From Phlebopus portentosus (taxonomy: Eukaryota > Basidiomycota > Agaricomycetes > Boletales > Boletinellaceae), in assembly GCA_037892935.1 (NCBI GenBank), contig JAYXKI010000008.1, positions 1,116,001 through 1,180,000 on the forward strand: 64,000 nt of DNA, written 5' to 3'. Under the pieces are notes generated by a model. The model ran no database searches, was not told the DNA's origin, and worked only from the letters and a program-made list of their open reading frames with translations. Made by a program: the position numbers and the translations under genes. Below are positions 46,068 to 56,911 of the stretch, in pieces; within the stretch, counting starts at the first letter, position 1; the number at the start of each line of letters is the position of its first letter.

Positions 46068-48288
46068 ATGTCTCTATCGCGCTTTCGTATACGACCTTTG
46101 AACTTGACGCGCTGTCTTCGTGTGAGACGTCTGCATACGACGCCAATTCGACGTGAACGACCAACGTTCGACCCGACGCAGGTAGAGCGACCTGAGGATG
46201 AAGTGGATGTATGTATCGTCGGTGCTGGGCCTGCGGGTCTCAGTGCTGCGATTCGGTTGAAGCAGCTTGAGCAGGAGAAGGGGAAGGAGATTCGAGTTGT
46301 GGTGCTTGAGAAAGGAAGTGAGGTTGGTAAGTCGTCAATGTATACCTTTCATTTGTACTTAGAAGCTCAGTACCGTATATAAATTATTCCCTAGGCGCAC
46401 ATATTCTATCTGGTGCAGTCATCGAACCTCGCGCACTTAATGAGCTTATGCCTGACTGGCAAAACCGGGATGGTCATCCATTAACACAACCCGCCTCTTC
46501 GTCCTCAGTGCGCTTCCTCACAAGTTCCATGTCCGTACCCATACCTCATCCTCCACAAATGAACAACAAGGGCAACTACATCGTCTCGTTATCGCGAGTT
46601 ACCGCATGGCTCGGAGGCATAGCGGAAGAGTTAGGTGTAGAAGTCTATCCGGGCTTCGGAGGTGCTCAAATCATCTACTCGGAGGACAAGAAATCCGTAC
46701 AGGGCGTAATAACGAACGACGTTGGCCTAGATCGGGAATTCCGGATGAAAGACACCTTCGAGCCAGGCATGGCATTCAAAGCCAAAGTAACACTCCTCGC
46801 CGAAGGCGCACACGGTTCCTTATCAAAACAAATAATCAAACACTTTGACCTTCGCAAGGATGCCGACCCGCAGACGTACGGTATGGGCGTCAAGGAAGTG
46901 TGGAGAGTAGACCCCGCGAAGCACGAGCCGGGGAAAGTCATACACACGATGGGATGGCCTCTTGATTGGCGAACATACGGCGGCGGGTGGATATACCACA
47001 TGGACGACGGGCTTGTCTCACTGGGTCTCGTCATCGGACTCGACTACGCGAACCCGTACCTCAGTCCGTTCCGCGAGCTCCAGAGGATGAAGCACCATCC
47101 GCTATTCGCAAACCTCCTTTCTGGGGCCGAGCGAATCGCGTATGGAGGACGCGTGCTGAACGAGGGAGGCGTCCAGTCCGTTCCCAAACTGGCTTTCCCT
47201 GGCGGGGCACTTGTAGGCTGCGCAGCCGGCTTCGTCAACGTCGGAAAGATCAAGGGGCGCATAACGCGATGAAAAGCGGCATGCTCGCCGCTGAAGCTGC
47301 GTTCTCTGCCATAGAAGAGTCCGACAAGAACGAGCAGTCGAGCAGGGAAGCGCTCGATCTGAGTACTTATGATTCTGCGTTGCGGAATAGCTGGGTATGG
47401 GAAGACCTGAACGAAGTACGGAACCTTCGTCCGAGCTTCAACACCCCTCTCGGTTTATGGGGCGGGATCGTCTACTCCGGCATCGATTCCCTATTCCTCA
47501 AAGGTCGTGTACCATGGACGTTCAGGAACAAAACAAAAATCACCGACGCACGGCATACCAAACGCGCAAGGTACCTTAATTATTTTTCTGCTTCTTCAAT
47601 AATCTTTACTAACATGCGTTCTTTCCTTTTTTTGCCAGCGAGTGCAAACCAATCGAATATCCACCCCCACAACCGCCGCTCTCAACAGACATCCTCACCG
47701 CCGTGGCACTCACGGGTACGAACCACGCCGAAGACCAGCCCGTCCATCTCCGCCTACCTCCCGGGACAGCGGCCCGCGCGGCGCACACAAAAGTAAACGT
47801 CAGCGAATACGCTGGCTTGCTCGGGCGCGCCTGCCCAGCTGCGGTCTACGAGTACGTAGACGAGGAAGGCGTGGAAGGGAAGGAAGAAGGCGGTGGGTAC
47901 GCGGGGCAGAAGTTCGTTATCAACTCTCAGGTACGGCTTTTTTTTCCCTAGTTCTAGATCGGAGGTAATCCGTGTGCGCTATGCGAGAATGCCAGCTAAC
48001 TGCATGCTTGCTGTGGTTAGAATTGCATTCACTGCAAGTTGTGCGACGTGAAGGTCCCGACGCAGGATATTACCTGGACTGTACCGGAAGGCGGAGGTGG
48101 ACCGAAATACAGTGAGTCCACCTTTCTTGACATCGAACGTGGACACACGATCTAAGGCTCCGTTTTAGCTATCACGTAGTTTTAAAGATGAAACAACTAG
48201 ATTTTAATCCAATGCATCCTTGTATCCAGGCACAGTCCAAATCAGATTCACAACCGCGAAAGAAAAAGGAAAGCGCGAGTCGGATTGA
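46068..48288 (+). CDS. cir2: Electron transfer flavoprotein-ubiquinone oxidoreductase (frame broken by 1 nt)
   Basis: Mitochondrial inner-membrane FAD/4Fe-4S enzyme passing electrons from ETF to ubiquinone. Exons 46068-46326, 46395-47570, 47639-47930, 48021-48111 and 48230-48288. The Arg-rich N terminus is a mitochondrial presequence. [19 protein letters not shown] is the FAD dinucleotide fold, [16 protein letters not shown] and [17 protein letters not shown] are family blocks, and the cluster cysteines are in [11 protein letters not shown] near the end, followed by PEGGGGPKY. At the G4 run 47254-47257 the frame shifts: the conserved KIKG continues as [13 protein letters not shown] only if one more G is present. 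Everything else is intact, so an assembly error is more likely than a pseudogene. Confidence 0.93.
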
Positions 48289-48752
48289 TCTTGCAGTTGC
48301 AGAAATTATGTCTTCATCGCACCAATGCACCAACAGATACACAATAATACAGAGCTGAGGGAGTGCAAAAATTGTAGCTCTTGAAATACTCCATGTAAAA
48401 ATTCAGGCGGCGTAGCCTGAGCCAGTAGTATGTAAGAGGTACTCATGAACGAGTTTTTGTGGTGGACATATCAGAGGTGCATAATTTTTCTGTTATTTAG
48501 CGCACGTACATATACAGATCGAGAATACTACACGACGCTCAATACACTTCGAGCATTCGTTCATAATAAATAAATAAATGCACTCATACATGTTATTATT
48601 GTACACGGAAAAGACACGACATGCGAGCAAGACAGAAGAAACACGAAAAGTCCTCTCGGCAATGTTCCGAAAGCAACAATGAGGTCCAGAATGTAAACAG
48701 ATTGCAGATGGGTGCTGACAAGGGCGTCCCAGTGTCCGTAGGTAGCGTCCAT
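48289..48752. other. 3' spacer between convergent genes
   Basis: AT-rich, no exon-like sequence; holds the 3' ends of both convergent genes. Confidence 0.5.
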
Positions 48753-50541
48753 CTAACCAAACCTAACCTCCTTGCCCTTCCCAGCTCCAGGTGTTCCTGA
48801 AATGATGCTACCTGCCGGCTGCTCAGGAACGAGTACCTCGCCCTCGCTCTCGCCTTGGCTCTGGCCCTCAACCTTACCACCTCCAGACGGCTGCGAACCC
48901 GTATCAACCTTGCCGGTTAGCTCCTTAGGAACAAGATTCTCGAACTCGGCCACATCTTTGGCGCCTAGCTGAGCCTTTACGAAGGTTAACACGTTATAAA
49001 GAGCTTCACGATGTTCTTTGTTCTTCTCTTCTTTGGAAATACTGTCGGCGAGGCTCATCCTCCTACCAAACTCTTCAAGTTCTGCCGGTTCGTCTGGCGT
49101 GAGGGGATGTGCAAAGTCGTTCCCTTCGTCCTTTACTGGAAAGGGGGCAGCAATGACACATCGGAGCAACTTTTCATGCTTGACGAGGTATAAACAAAAT
49201 GCGCAATCGTCCGCAGCTTTCTTCATCGCATACGCTTTGTCTGGTGACACTGAACGCTTCTTCTTCGAGGAGCCTGCAGTTTGGGCGGGTTGCTTCTGTT
49301 TTGATGGTTTGCCGTGCGGAACTTGTTTGCCCAGCGGAACTTGTGAGCCCGCTTGTCCAGATGATTCCTCCGTGTTTTGGACCTTCCAAACCGCATCGGG
49401 AAGGTGTACTACTTGCTTGAACTTGACGGACCGCCCTTCATCTCTAAGATGATCAAGATCAACGCCTCCATCCTTCGCTCTCTTCTTAAGTTGGGCCATG
49501 AAGTGCCATAGACAAAGATTCCAGTCGTACAAAGTCCCCGGATTTGGCCACGAATACGGCTTCGTCATAACCTCGTCGTCAATCGGGGAAGTGTATGTCA
49601 GCTGGAGCACCTTTCCGTTGAAGCAAAGTTTATTCCAGAAAATATTGAATTCCGCATCGTTATGAGTGAAGTAAGAATTAAATTTGTGAAGGAGCATCGG
49701 GTCCAGTTTGTCCTTTAGTCCCGAGTCGAGAATGAGTTTCTTGCCGTCCCATTCGTATGCTTTCTTCCTCGTAGAAGCGGAAGAACCAGCTTGAGGCACC
49801 AACGGCCTTGTAGATTGACTCGGTATGGTGACGTGCGAAGATGCTTTCAAAGCTGCGGCTACATCTGGAGAAGACACAGAAACGGAGTCTGCCTGAGACT
49901 TGTCGGAAATTGCCCCGCTGAATGTAGGACTCGGACTAGTGCGTGACTCGTCATTAAGATCCTTGAATTCATAAACCACGGACTCGTCCCTACAGCGGAA
50001 CCCCTCTAGCTCCTCGTGTAATCCTTTCATCTGCTCCTCTTGATATTCGCTGAATTGTAAGATTTTGTGGAGTAGATGTTCCTTAAAATATTGCTTGTAG
50101 AAAATTGACATCCCCTGGTAAAAGCGATTTTGACAAACACGGACGAACTGGCGGCGATAAATAGAAGCGTTTTCGGAGCCTGGTCCCATCCCGATAAGTT
50201 ATGTGGTCATGCATCATAAATTAGAAAACCTACTGTGTCGGTAAGGCACTTGGATTATTTGCGCCACCAAACGTTGCTGCGTTGAGGTCAGAGATGCTTT
50301 GCTTCAATTCATCAACTTGGCTTTGCAAAATGGACACATCCATCCTCGAAGAATTGACGTCCGCCCTGCGCAAACTAGCAAGACTAATAACAGTCTGGAA
50401 GCCTCTCGTGTAAAGATCCATTTCTTTCTTAGTATGATGTTTCTGTCTCTTTTCTGCGCGGTCCAATGCTCTGGTGCTCCACATGACATAATCCTTTGCA
50501 AGGCGACCATGGTCGGCTAGAGGCATAGGGGGGTCAGTCAT
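48753..50541 (-). CDS. Orphan protein with coiled coil, 572 aa
   Basis: Exons 50250-50541 and 48753-50179, joined by a 70-nt intron (gtgcct...accag), give an exact frame. The N-terminal 100 residues end in a coiled coil (MDVSILQSQVDELKQSISDLN, quoted in part). A conserved-looking central domain follows: EWDGKKLILDSGLKDKLD, NSYFTHNDAEFNIFWNKLCF, KPYSWPNPGTLYDWNLCLW. A short Lys-rich patch (SKKKRSVSPDK) could be a nuclear signal, and CAFCLYLVKHEKLLRC contains paired cysteines. The C terminus is Gly/Glu-rich and ends VRFG. I do not recognise the family. The alternative is two genes split at 50180-50249, since the second exon also opens with an ATG. Confidence 0.65.
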
Positions 50542-50652
50542 ATTGCCCTTCGTCTAAGAATAGTCAACCCACTCAGAGAGTCGAAGTCTCAAAACTGTTC
50601 AGAGTATGCAGTCAAGCCAGACGACGCGCTCCACCGAGATGACTGAGACGAA

Positions 50653-51135
50653 TTGGTGGTGGAATGCTGCTTAGATGATGCAACTGATGGCTTGGGAGAT
50701 GAACCTGACTTGGGAGTTGCTACACCTGATTCAAAGTGGACACCCAAATCGGGAGGCAAATCCGATTTCAGAGACGTATCACCAGTTTCTAAGATTGGTG
50801 CTCTGTCTCAATCAACCCAATACAAGAGAAAGATGTTTACGCAACTAATGATGGACTGTTTCTTCAAAATCGATATGGGAGCAGGTTTCTCATGTAACTG
50901 TGAATGCGGACTAGGCATGGCTAATAAACTTTCAATGGCAATGTGGAGAAGGAATGAGAAGGGAATTGCAGGAGAAGTGAGTGAGGGCCTTGTAATAAAC
51001 CCAACACAATTTAACATCACATGGCTCCACCATTTTTTGTACCTGGCTCACAATAGGCAATTAAGGATATCAATATCATTAATATTGATGATGATATTTG
51101 AATTGATATGCAATTTGATATCTAAAATATTATAA
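50653..51135 (+). CDS. Doubtful open frame in AT-rich spacer
   Basis: A continuous 160-codon frame. The first about 70 codons have normal composition (DEPDLGVATPDSKWTPK), the rest runs into AT-rich repeat sequence and reads as hydrophobic low complexity. No intron borders, no family. Possibly a fragment of a gene or transposon interrupted by the AT-rich element; may be chance. Confidence 0.2.
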   Translation: MVVECCLDDATDGLGDEPDLGVATPDSKWTPKSGGKSDFRDVSPVSKIGALSQSTQYKRKMFTQLMMDCFFKIDMGAGFSCNCECGLGMANKLSMAMWRRNEKGIAGEVSEGLVINPTQFNITWLHHFLYLAHNRQLRISISLILMMIFELICNLISKIL

Positions 51136-51262
51136 AGAATATCTGCAATTAGGATATTTAGAATATCATCAAAGTAAATATTCTGATTGACTAATTATGA
51201 TACATTTTAAGAATATCTGCTTTGATGATATTCTAAATATCCTAAATGCAGTGAGATATACA
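51053..51262. repeat. AT-rich palindromic element (MITE-like)
   Basis: A perfect 24-bp inverted repeat, arms 51151-51174 and 51220-51243, with similarity continuing on both sides (GCAATT / GCATTT outward, ATATTCT inward). A third related copy, GCAATTAAGGATATC, lies at about 51059. Base composition is far richer in A/T than the flanks. Looks like a small transposon derivative; no target duplication could be fixed. Confidence 0.65.
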
Positions 51263-51426
51263 AAGCGATATGGTATGATTTAAAAAAGCAAAAAAAAATG
51301 CCGTGTTTTAGTGATGAGGTTTCGCCCCTATTCATTCACGAAGTAGCAAAAAAAGAAAAGAAAAATAAGCAGTGAGAATAAATGAGTCCGACTTAATGGA
51401 ACGTCGTCGAGAGATTGTGTGAAATG

Positions 51427-52522
51427 TCACTCACCATCGACGTACATATTGCGAGTTGCGGCTGGTAGCGTACATGTTATCCCGTCTAGTTCCTTCGTCA
51501 CTTTGATCTACATACATAACAAAAAAAAGGGGGGTTATCAGCAATCGCTCGTAATCCGAGAGTCTGAGTCTCCAAAGCACGACCCTCCCCCCCCTCCTTC
51601 ATCACAAAAGCAAACACAGAAAAAAAAAAAAAAAAACACAAACCTGACACCCCAACCGACTCGTATCCGTCAGCCCGAACGCCATATCGAGCATATCATT
51701 CTCATCGTCGCTCGGCTCGGGCAGCAGATCGTAGCTCTGCGGGTCGAGGATGACATGGCACGTCGAGCACGCGACGCTCCCCTCGCACGCGCCCTCGAGG
51801 TCGATGTCGTACTCGTGCGCGATGGAGAGGATGTCGTCCCCCTCGTTCGCCTCGACGGTCTTGAGGATGGTGCCCTTTGAGTCTTTGAATGTTACTTTTA
51901 TTCTGTTAAAGGGGAGGGGAGGGGAAGAGGTGAGAAGGGAGGGAAGGAGGGTAAAAGAGGAGACGTACCCCGTCCCCGGCGCAGGCCTGTCAATCCCGCC
52001 ATGCCGTCGAACTTAGATATATATAAAAAAAAACACAAATTAGAACATAGGTGCAACCACAAAGACACACGAAGAAAAGTTCGTCCAAGGCAGAACCCGA
52101 CTCCTCGACGTACCACTCGAAGCGTGCAGCCCCCTCCTCCGCCCTATCTCCCCGCGCCTCCCTGCACTACAGCTCCTCGCACCGCTCCTCCATCCATATT
52201 CCTCCTGACTGCATTCACATTCGATAACACCGGACCTCGCGAGGACCTCGACGACGTCAGCGCTGAAGTCGGGTATGAGGAGGACGAAGACGCAGTCGTC
52301 GACAAGACATCGCGCAGTGGACAGAAACCCCGCAAGGGGGTGTATTCGTATTCGTCGGGCCTGCTCCGAATCGTTCGAGTTCGCACTGCGGCTACTACAA
52401 CTCCTCAAACTCCTCAAATTCCTCAAATTCCTCGTCCTCATCCTCGTCCCCGAACTCGAACAGGAACAGGAACGCGCTACAGGTACCAGACTGGTAAGAG
52501 CAGAAGACAGCCGAGACTTCAT
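51427..52522 (-). CDS. yah1: Mitochondrial [2Fe-2S] ferredoxin (adrenodoxin type, Yah1)
   Basis: Donates electrons for iron-sulfur cluster assembly and heme A synthesis in the matrix. Secure exons are 51969-52011, 51644-51902 and 51427-51507. The protein reads [20 protein letters not shown], then [23 protein letters not shown] (in part), with cluster cysteines in [10 protein letters not shown] and [16 protein letters not shown], and the C-terminal [12 protein letters not shown]. These match Yah1 closely. The first exon ends at 52114 with an Arg-rich stretch RRRGLHASS, a typical presequence end. Where it starts is unclear: the frame is open to an ATG at 52522, but an additional intron is possible. 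Intron 51508-51643 contains long A and C runs. Confidence 0.85.
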
Positions 52523-52623
52523 CCCCCCAGATCCAATCTTCCAACTGGTGATCGTAAAACCAAAGAAAGTACGAAAGACGAAAGTCGGTCTACAGTATTT
52601 GTGCGAAGAAGAGTTGAATTCGA

Positions 52624-52705
52624 GTCAGTCAGTCAGTCAGTCAGTCATCAGCACCGACGACTCGGACCCGGGCCAAACCAAAAAATCTGACTGACTGACT
52701 GACAT
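52624..52705. repeat. Inverted pair of TCAG tetranucleotide runs
   Basis: (GTCA)n at about 52624-52648 and (TGAC)n at about 52688-52705 are reverse complements about 40 nt apart and could pair as a hairpin of 16-18 bp. Confidence 0.75.
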
Positions 52706-52880
52706 GATCACACGTGACGCAAACGCGTCCCCTCCGTCTCCTCGGCGCGTCGGATTCGGATTCGGAATAACATTGTCGATCGATTGGTCAGCCCGTCAAC
52801 CAATCAAAATCAAACTCACTCGAACTTTCGAATATTAATATATGCTTCCTCTCCATCAATATTAATGACTAGCTAGCTAC

Positions 52881-52926
<46 letters not shown>
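52881..52926. repeat. (GATA)n microsatellite, about 11 units
   Basis: Uninterrupted ATAG/GATA tetranucleotide array. A useful polymorphic marker; no function inferred. Confidence 0.95.
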
Positions 52927-53568
52927 CTTCCTACCTAACAAGCAAGTATGTACAGTTAATATAATCAAAGCCAAAAGAAAGACTGACTGCACAAACAAAC
53001 GGTATGTACAATCTAACGATCACACTTACAAAAAAAAAAAAAAAAAAAAAACCGGCACCCCCGCGCCCATGCAACATGATACCAAATAAAATAATAACAA
53101 AAAATCAATAATAGTGTCGCTGGTGCAGCCATGAAGGCATAACCGCACAAACGCACAAACACACAAACACACAAATGCACAAACACAAACACAATACTAA
53201 ACAATACGATACGAACAAGCCTCCAAAAAAAAAAAGGAAGCGTGGGGTGTATACAATACAGTACATACGGGTCGGGAGGTATAACCGGAGACACCAACAA
53301 ACTAAGAGTGGGTATTCAATCGTACATACAAGAAGAGTCCGACATTGCGTATTAGCCAAAAAAAAAAAAAAAAAAGGCAAGCAAGGAATAAACAAATAAA
53401 GACAGGGATGGCTCGCGAGACGACGGATCAAAGACAGGTGTTGAAGAGAAGAGAAGAGAGGAGACGAAATCGTTGTGGAAGACAGAACAGTACGAATAAA
53501 GGGAACGAACCAAAAAAAATGATGACGTCGCATCAGCCTCCGAATTCACCTCGCTCGAGGAACGGGCA

Positions 53569-56028
53569 TCATATAAACAAAGACGTGTCGAGATCGTGTC
53601 CAAAGTCCAGAACGACCACCCTCTGATCATGCGATGTACTAAACCAAAAAAAAAAACTCAGATCTTTTCATCCAACGAATCCAGCACAGTTAAAAGTCGC
53701 ACGTACCTCACGATCCTACGCACGTCAAACTTCACGTCAAATATATGACTATCATGCGACCGGAACTCGCGCACGAACCGGCCTCCTCCGCCGCTGGACG
53801 CACCGAGGTCGCGCAGATCCCACACCTTCACCGTCTTGTCGTAGCTCGCGCTCACCAGCCGCCCCGTGCGCGCATCGTACGCCAGCGCGCGCACGAGCGA
53901 GGCGTGCCCCGACAGCGTCTGCAGGCACGCGCCCGTCGACGCGCGCCACACTTTGATCTTGCAGTCGTTCGAGCCTGACACGATTATGTCCCCCTAAAAA
54001 AAAAAAAAAAAAAACGACGTGAATGCGTTTGAGTTATGGAGAGTGAAGAGTGAAAATTGTGCGTTACCTTGAAATCAATGCACGCAAGCCCGCGGTCGTG
54101 CCCCTCGAAGGTACGGATACGCGTTCCTGTTGCAATGTCCCAAAGCATCATCTTGCCGTCTCCGCTTGCACTGACGACTTTCCCATCTTGCAGACCGATA
54201 GCATTCACAGGGCCCTCATGACCCTGCAAAGTCTGCGCAAGCTCCAGCGTCTTGCGATCCCACACTCGAATCAACGCGTCTTTAGAACTACCATAAATAA
54301 AAATAAGTGCTGATACCTCGTAAACCGATAATCAATGCTGGCACTTACCAACTGACGATCCATTGCTTGTCAATGCGCAAATCGAGCACACCACCCGTAT
54401 GGCCCCGCAAAACACGCTTCACAAGTTCCGGACCGGCATGAATGGGATTGCCGCCCGTCTTCGAGCCTCCGCTCGCGCGCCAGAGCCTCCGGAGATCCCA
54501 GACAAGCACCGTGCAGTCACTGCTGCCCGATACCATGAACCCATCCCCTTCATCTTCCTCCTCCTCGCCGTCGCCTTCCAAGCTCGAGTCCGCACGCGCC
54601 ATGGCGATCTTATCAAACTTCAGACACAGCACGCTGCCTGCATGTCCACGCAACGTTGCGCGCAGACGACCCGTGCGCAGGTCCCATACTTTGATCGTGC
54701 GGTCCCGAGAACCCGTTACGAGACGCCGCGCATCGAATTCAAGGCAGTACACACTATCCGTATGCCCTGCAATCCTCGTCGTGCGGGGCTCCGAGCTCAA
54801 CCAGCGTCTGTCCAACTCCGCGCGGGTCCGGTAAAGCTGTGCCCAGTCGTACGCCAGCGGCGCAAGTCGCATAAGACCCGGTCGGCCAGGGGATTCGGTA
54901 GTGTTACGCGTAGCAACGCTAGCGATTGACAGCAGTCGACTGCGTGCAGCACTGTTGCTCTGGTCTTGCTGCTCCGCAATGAGGAGCCGAGCTTTCTTCT
55001 CATTAATCCGCCAACCCTTTTCCTCAATCTCCCGGTAAAAAAGCGAACGCCATACGAGGCTGTCATCGGCAAGCATCTTCCATTGCTTGCTGACACTTCT
55101 GCACGCGAGCACAGACCGCAAGTCCAGCGAAGCAAAAATGGATAATGCCACCTCGTTTGGCAAACATCCGATTATGTCTTTAGAATAATATATAGTTACT
55201 CGGTATTGGATTTGTTCCGAAATAATTCACAAATTATCACGTACCCATGCCAATTGACGGCCTCGCGGCAATGAAACACGCTTCATCAATGAGTTCGCCT
55301 TCTTCACCGTCTAGGGGTAAGTTGTCAAAGACATTCTGAGACTTGGTTCGCGACCTCCTCGCCGGGGAGGACAGAGCGTCCCAAATTCGGCCCAATGCGG
55401 CCTTGCTGAGCTTCGGAGAGCGGCGCATAGAAGCACCCGCCTTGGACGGTGAGATAAATAAAGTACAATTCGGTGTGCCCTTTGGTCCGGAAGTCGGCGA
55501 GGAGAAAACGTCGTATAAACCCTCAGGAATGTGCGGTGGAACGACATGCACGAAGGACATGGGCGACGGCGGCGAGATGAAAGAGAAATCCGCAGTTGGA
55601 GCTGGCGAGGGCGGACGCGTGACCGTCTCCTCGTTGTTCACCTCCGCAAACGTTCCGTCCACCATAACGATTTCGCCTTCGTTGCCACCACCACCACCAC
55701 CACCACCACCACCACCACCTGTGGGGCTGCGCGAGTCGGTCCTTGGCCCACTGAGTACAGCACCAAGCAACTTGCTTATCCGCGGAGGCGCCCGAGGCGT
55801 CGGCATACTCAAGGTGATCTTCGCATTTCTACTCCCTGCCACTCCATTTGCGCCGCCAGGAATGCGAAAAGGGTACGCGTCGGTGTCTGAGGCGGAGAGA
55901 GCATATTTCGTAGGTAGCTTTGGACGAACAGGAGTGCGACTGGATAATGTCCGACGCCCAAAGGATGCACTCATCAGAGGCCTGGGAGTCGAAGGCCCCG
56001 GAGATGGCGAGCTGGGCTTGTCCGCCAT
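53569..56028 (-). CDS. F-box/WD40 repeat protein, SCF ubiquitin ligase adaptor
   Basis: Expected to bind Skp1 through the F-box and substrates through the propeller, directing ubiquitination. Exons 55245-56028, 54349-55177, 54068-54287, 53707-53993 and 53569-53638 give 729 aa. A disordered N terminus of about 260 residues has a Gly12 run and many SP/TP sites. The F-box is CLPNEVALSIFASLDLRSVL...WKMLADDSLVW. Seven WD repeats follow, for example HTDSVYCLEFDARRLVTGS, GSRDRTIKVWDLRTGRL, CSKDALIRVWDRKT, SASGDGKMMLWDI, SGSNDCKIKVW and SASYDKTVKVWDL. Same architecture as Cdc4/Met30/Pop1-type adaptors, but I cannot assign an orthologue. Divergent from the Asterix gene, 307 bp apart. Confidence 0.93.
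55687..55722. repeat. (CCA)n trinucleotide run inside coding exon
   Basis: Encodes a Gly12 tract on the minus strand in the disordered N terminus of the F-box/WD40 protein; likely length-polymorphic. Confidence 0.9.
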
Positions 56029-56335
56029 GAGAGTCGAGGAAGAAGAGTTGCAATAATAAAAATGAGAGTAGTAGAGAACTCAACCGAAGAAGAACGCGTG
56101 ACGAATTATCACGTGCAGAAATTCGCAAACAAAAAAAGAGGAAGAAAGACACAAGAGAACAATATTAACATTAAAGCAAGATAAGAACAATGAAAAGGCA
56201 AGAATAAAAGGCTCAGAGAGCATTCAATCAAGTTGTGAACAAAAGAACAGCTCAAATCAAAGAAGAGGGAGGGATGTTCCTCCACCACGTGACGCACTCC
56301 CCTCTTTCATTGTGACCGCAACGACGACGAGTTCG

Positions 56336-56911
56336 ATGTCGAGTAGTGCCAACGATCCCAGAGATCCCAGCCTGGAGGCAAAGCTCAGCCTCCCAAGCGC
56401 ATGGAAGGCTTCCTCCACAGGTAACAACAACAACAACAACAACAACCATCATCATTTCCTTCTCAAAGACAAACTCATTACTCATAACTCTCTCAACAGA
56501 CGGGTTTTCGATGTCGAGCATGCTGCTGGCCGGTGCCGTCATGGTCACTCGGAACAGGTGCGTTCACCGACACATGAATAGAATAGATTAATCAATACGA
56601 GCTCGAACTCGAACTCGACGCGCATGCACAGGTTCCTCGCATGGCCCGCCCTCGTACTCGGCATAAGCGGGTTCTTCAACGCCCACCCGCTCCGCTCGAA
56701 GGAAGGCGGACCGGCATGGCAGAGTCTCATGTGAGTTCTCTCTCCCTCTCCATCTCTCTCCCCGTTCCCCGTTGTATCATTATATTACATTATATTGACA
56801 AAAAAAAAACGTGAAAGCTCGGGCATCTCCGCCATGATCATGTCCTACCTGCCCATGATCCTCATTGCCAGACCGCCGGCGCAGGTCCCCCTCAAAGAGC
56901 AGTCGTCGTGA
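56336..56911 (+). CDS. Asterix / PAT-complex subunit (UPF0139, WDR83OS homologue)
   Basis: Asterix partners CCDC47 in the PAT complex, an ER intramembrane chaperone for multi-pass proteins. Exons 56336-56420, 56500-56557, 56632-56730 and 56818-56911 give 111 aa, the family's usual size. The short polar N terminus SSSANDPRDPSLE matches the DPR-P motif. Three hydrophobic helices follow: SSMLLAGAVMVTRN, FLAWPALVLGISGFFNA, and SGISAMIMSYLPMILI. Intron 1 contains an AAC repeat that could be misread as poly-Asn if retained. Recognised by size, helix layout and N-terminal motif; identity in fungi is less studied. Confidence 0.82.

Larger units (their letters stand above)
52523..53568. other. Spacer rich in simple repeats
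   Basis: Contains inverted GTCA/TGAC runs (52624-52705), a GATA array (52881-52926), an A20-type run (53031-53050), CACAAA repeats (53145-53195) and an A17 run (about 53357-53373). No gene seen. Confidence 0.5.

Noticed and set aside
50180..50249. Two separate genes at 48753-50541
   Set aside because: A 70-nt intron with proper phase joins both parts into one exact frame, so one gene is simpler; kept as alternative.
52001..52690. 229-codon plus-strand frame antisense to yah1
   Set aside because: It overlaps the ferredoxin exons, which match a known family; the reading is Arg/Pro low complexity.
55343..56056. 237-codon plus-strand frame
   Set aside because: Antisense shadow of the first exon of the F-box/WD40 gene; the Pro run is the mirror of its Gly run.
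56421..56499. Poly-Asn/His insertion in the Asterix protein
   Set aside because: It is an AAC-repeat intron with GT-AG borders; excision gives the family-like sequence and size.
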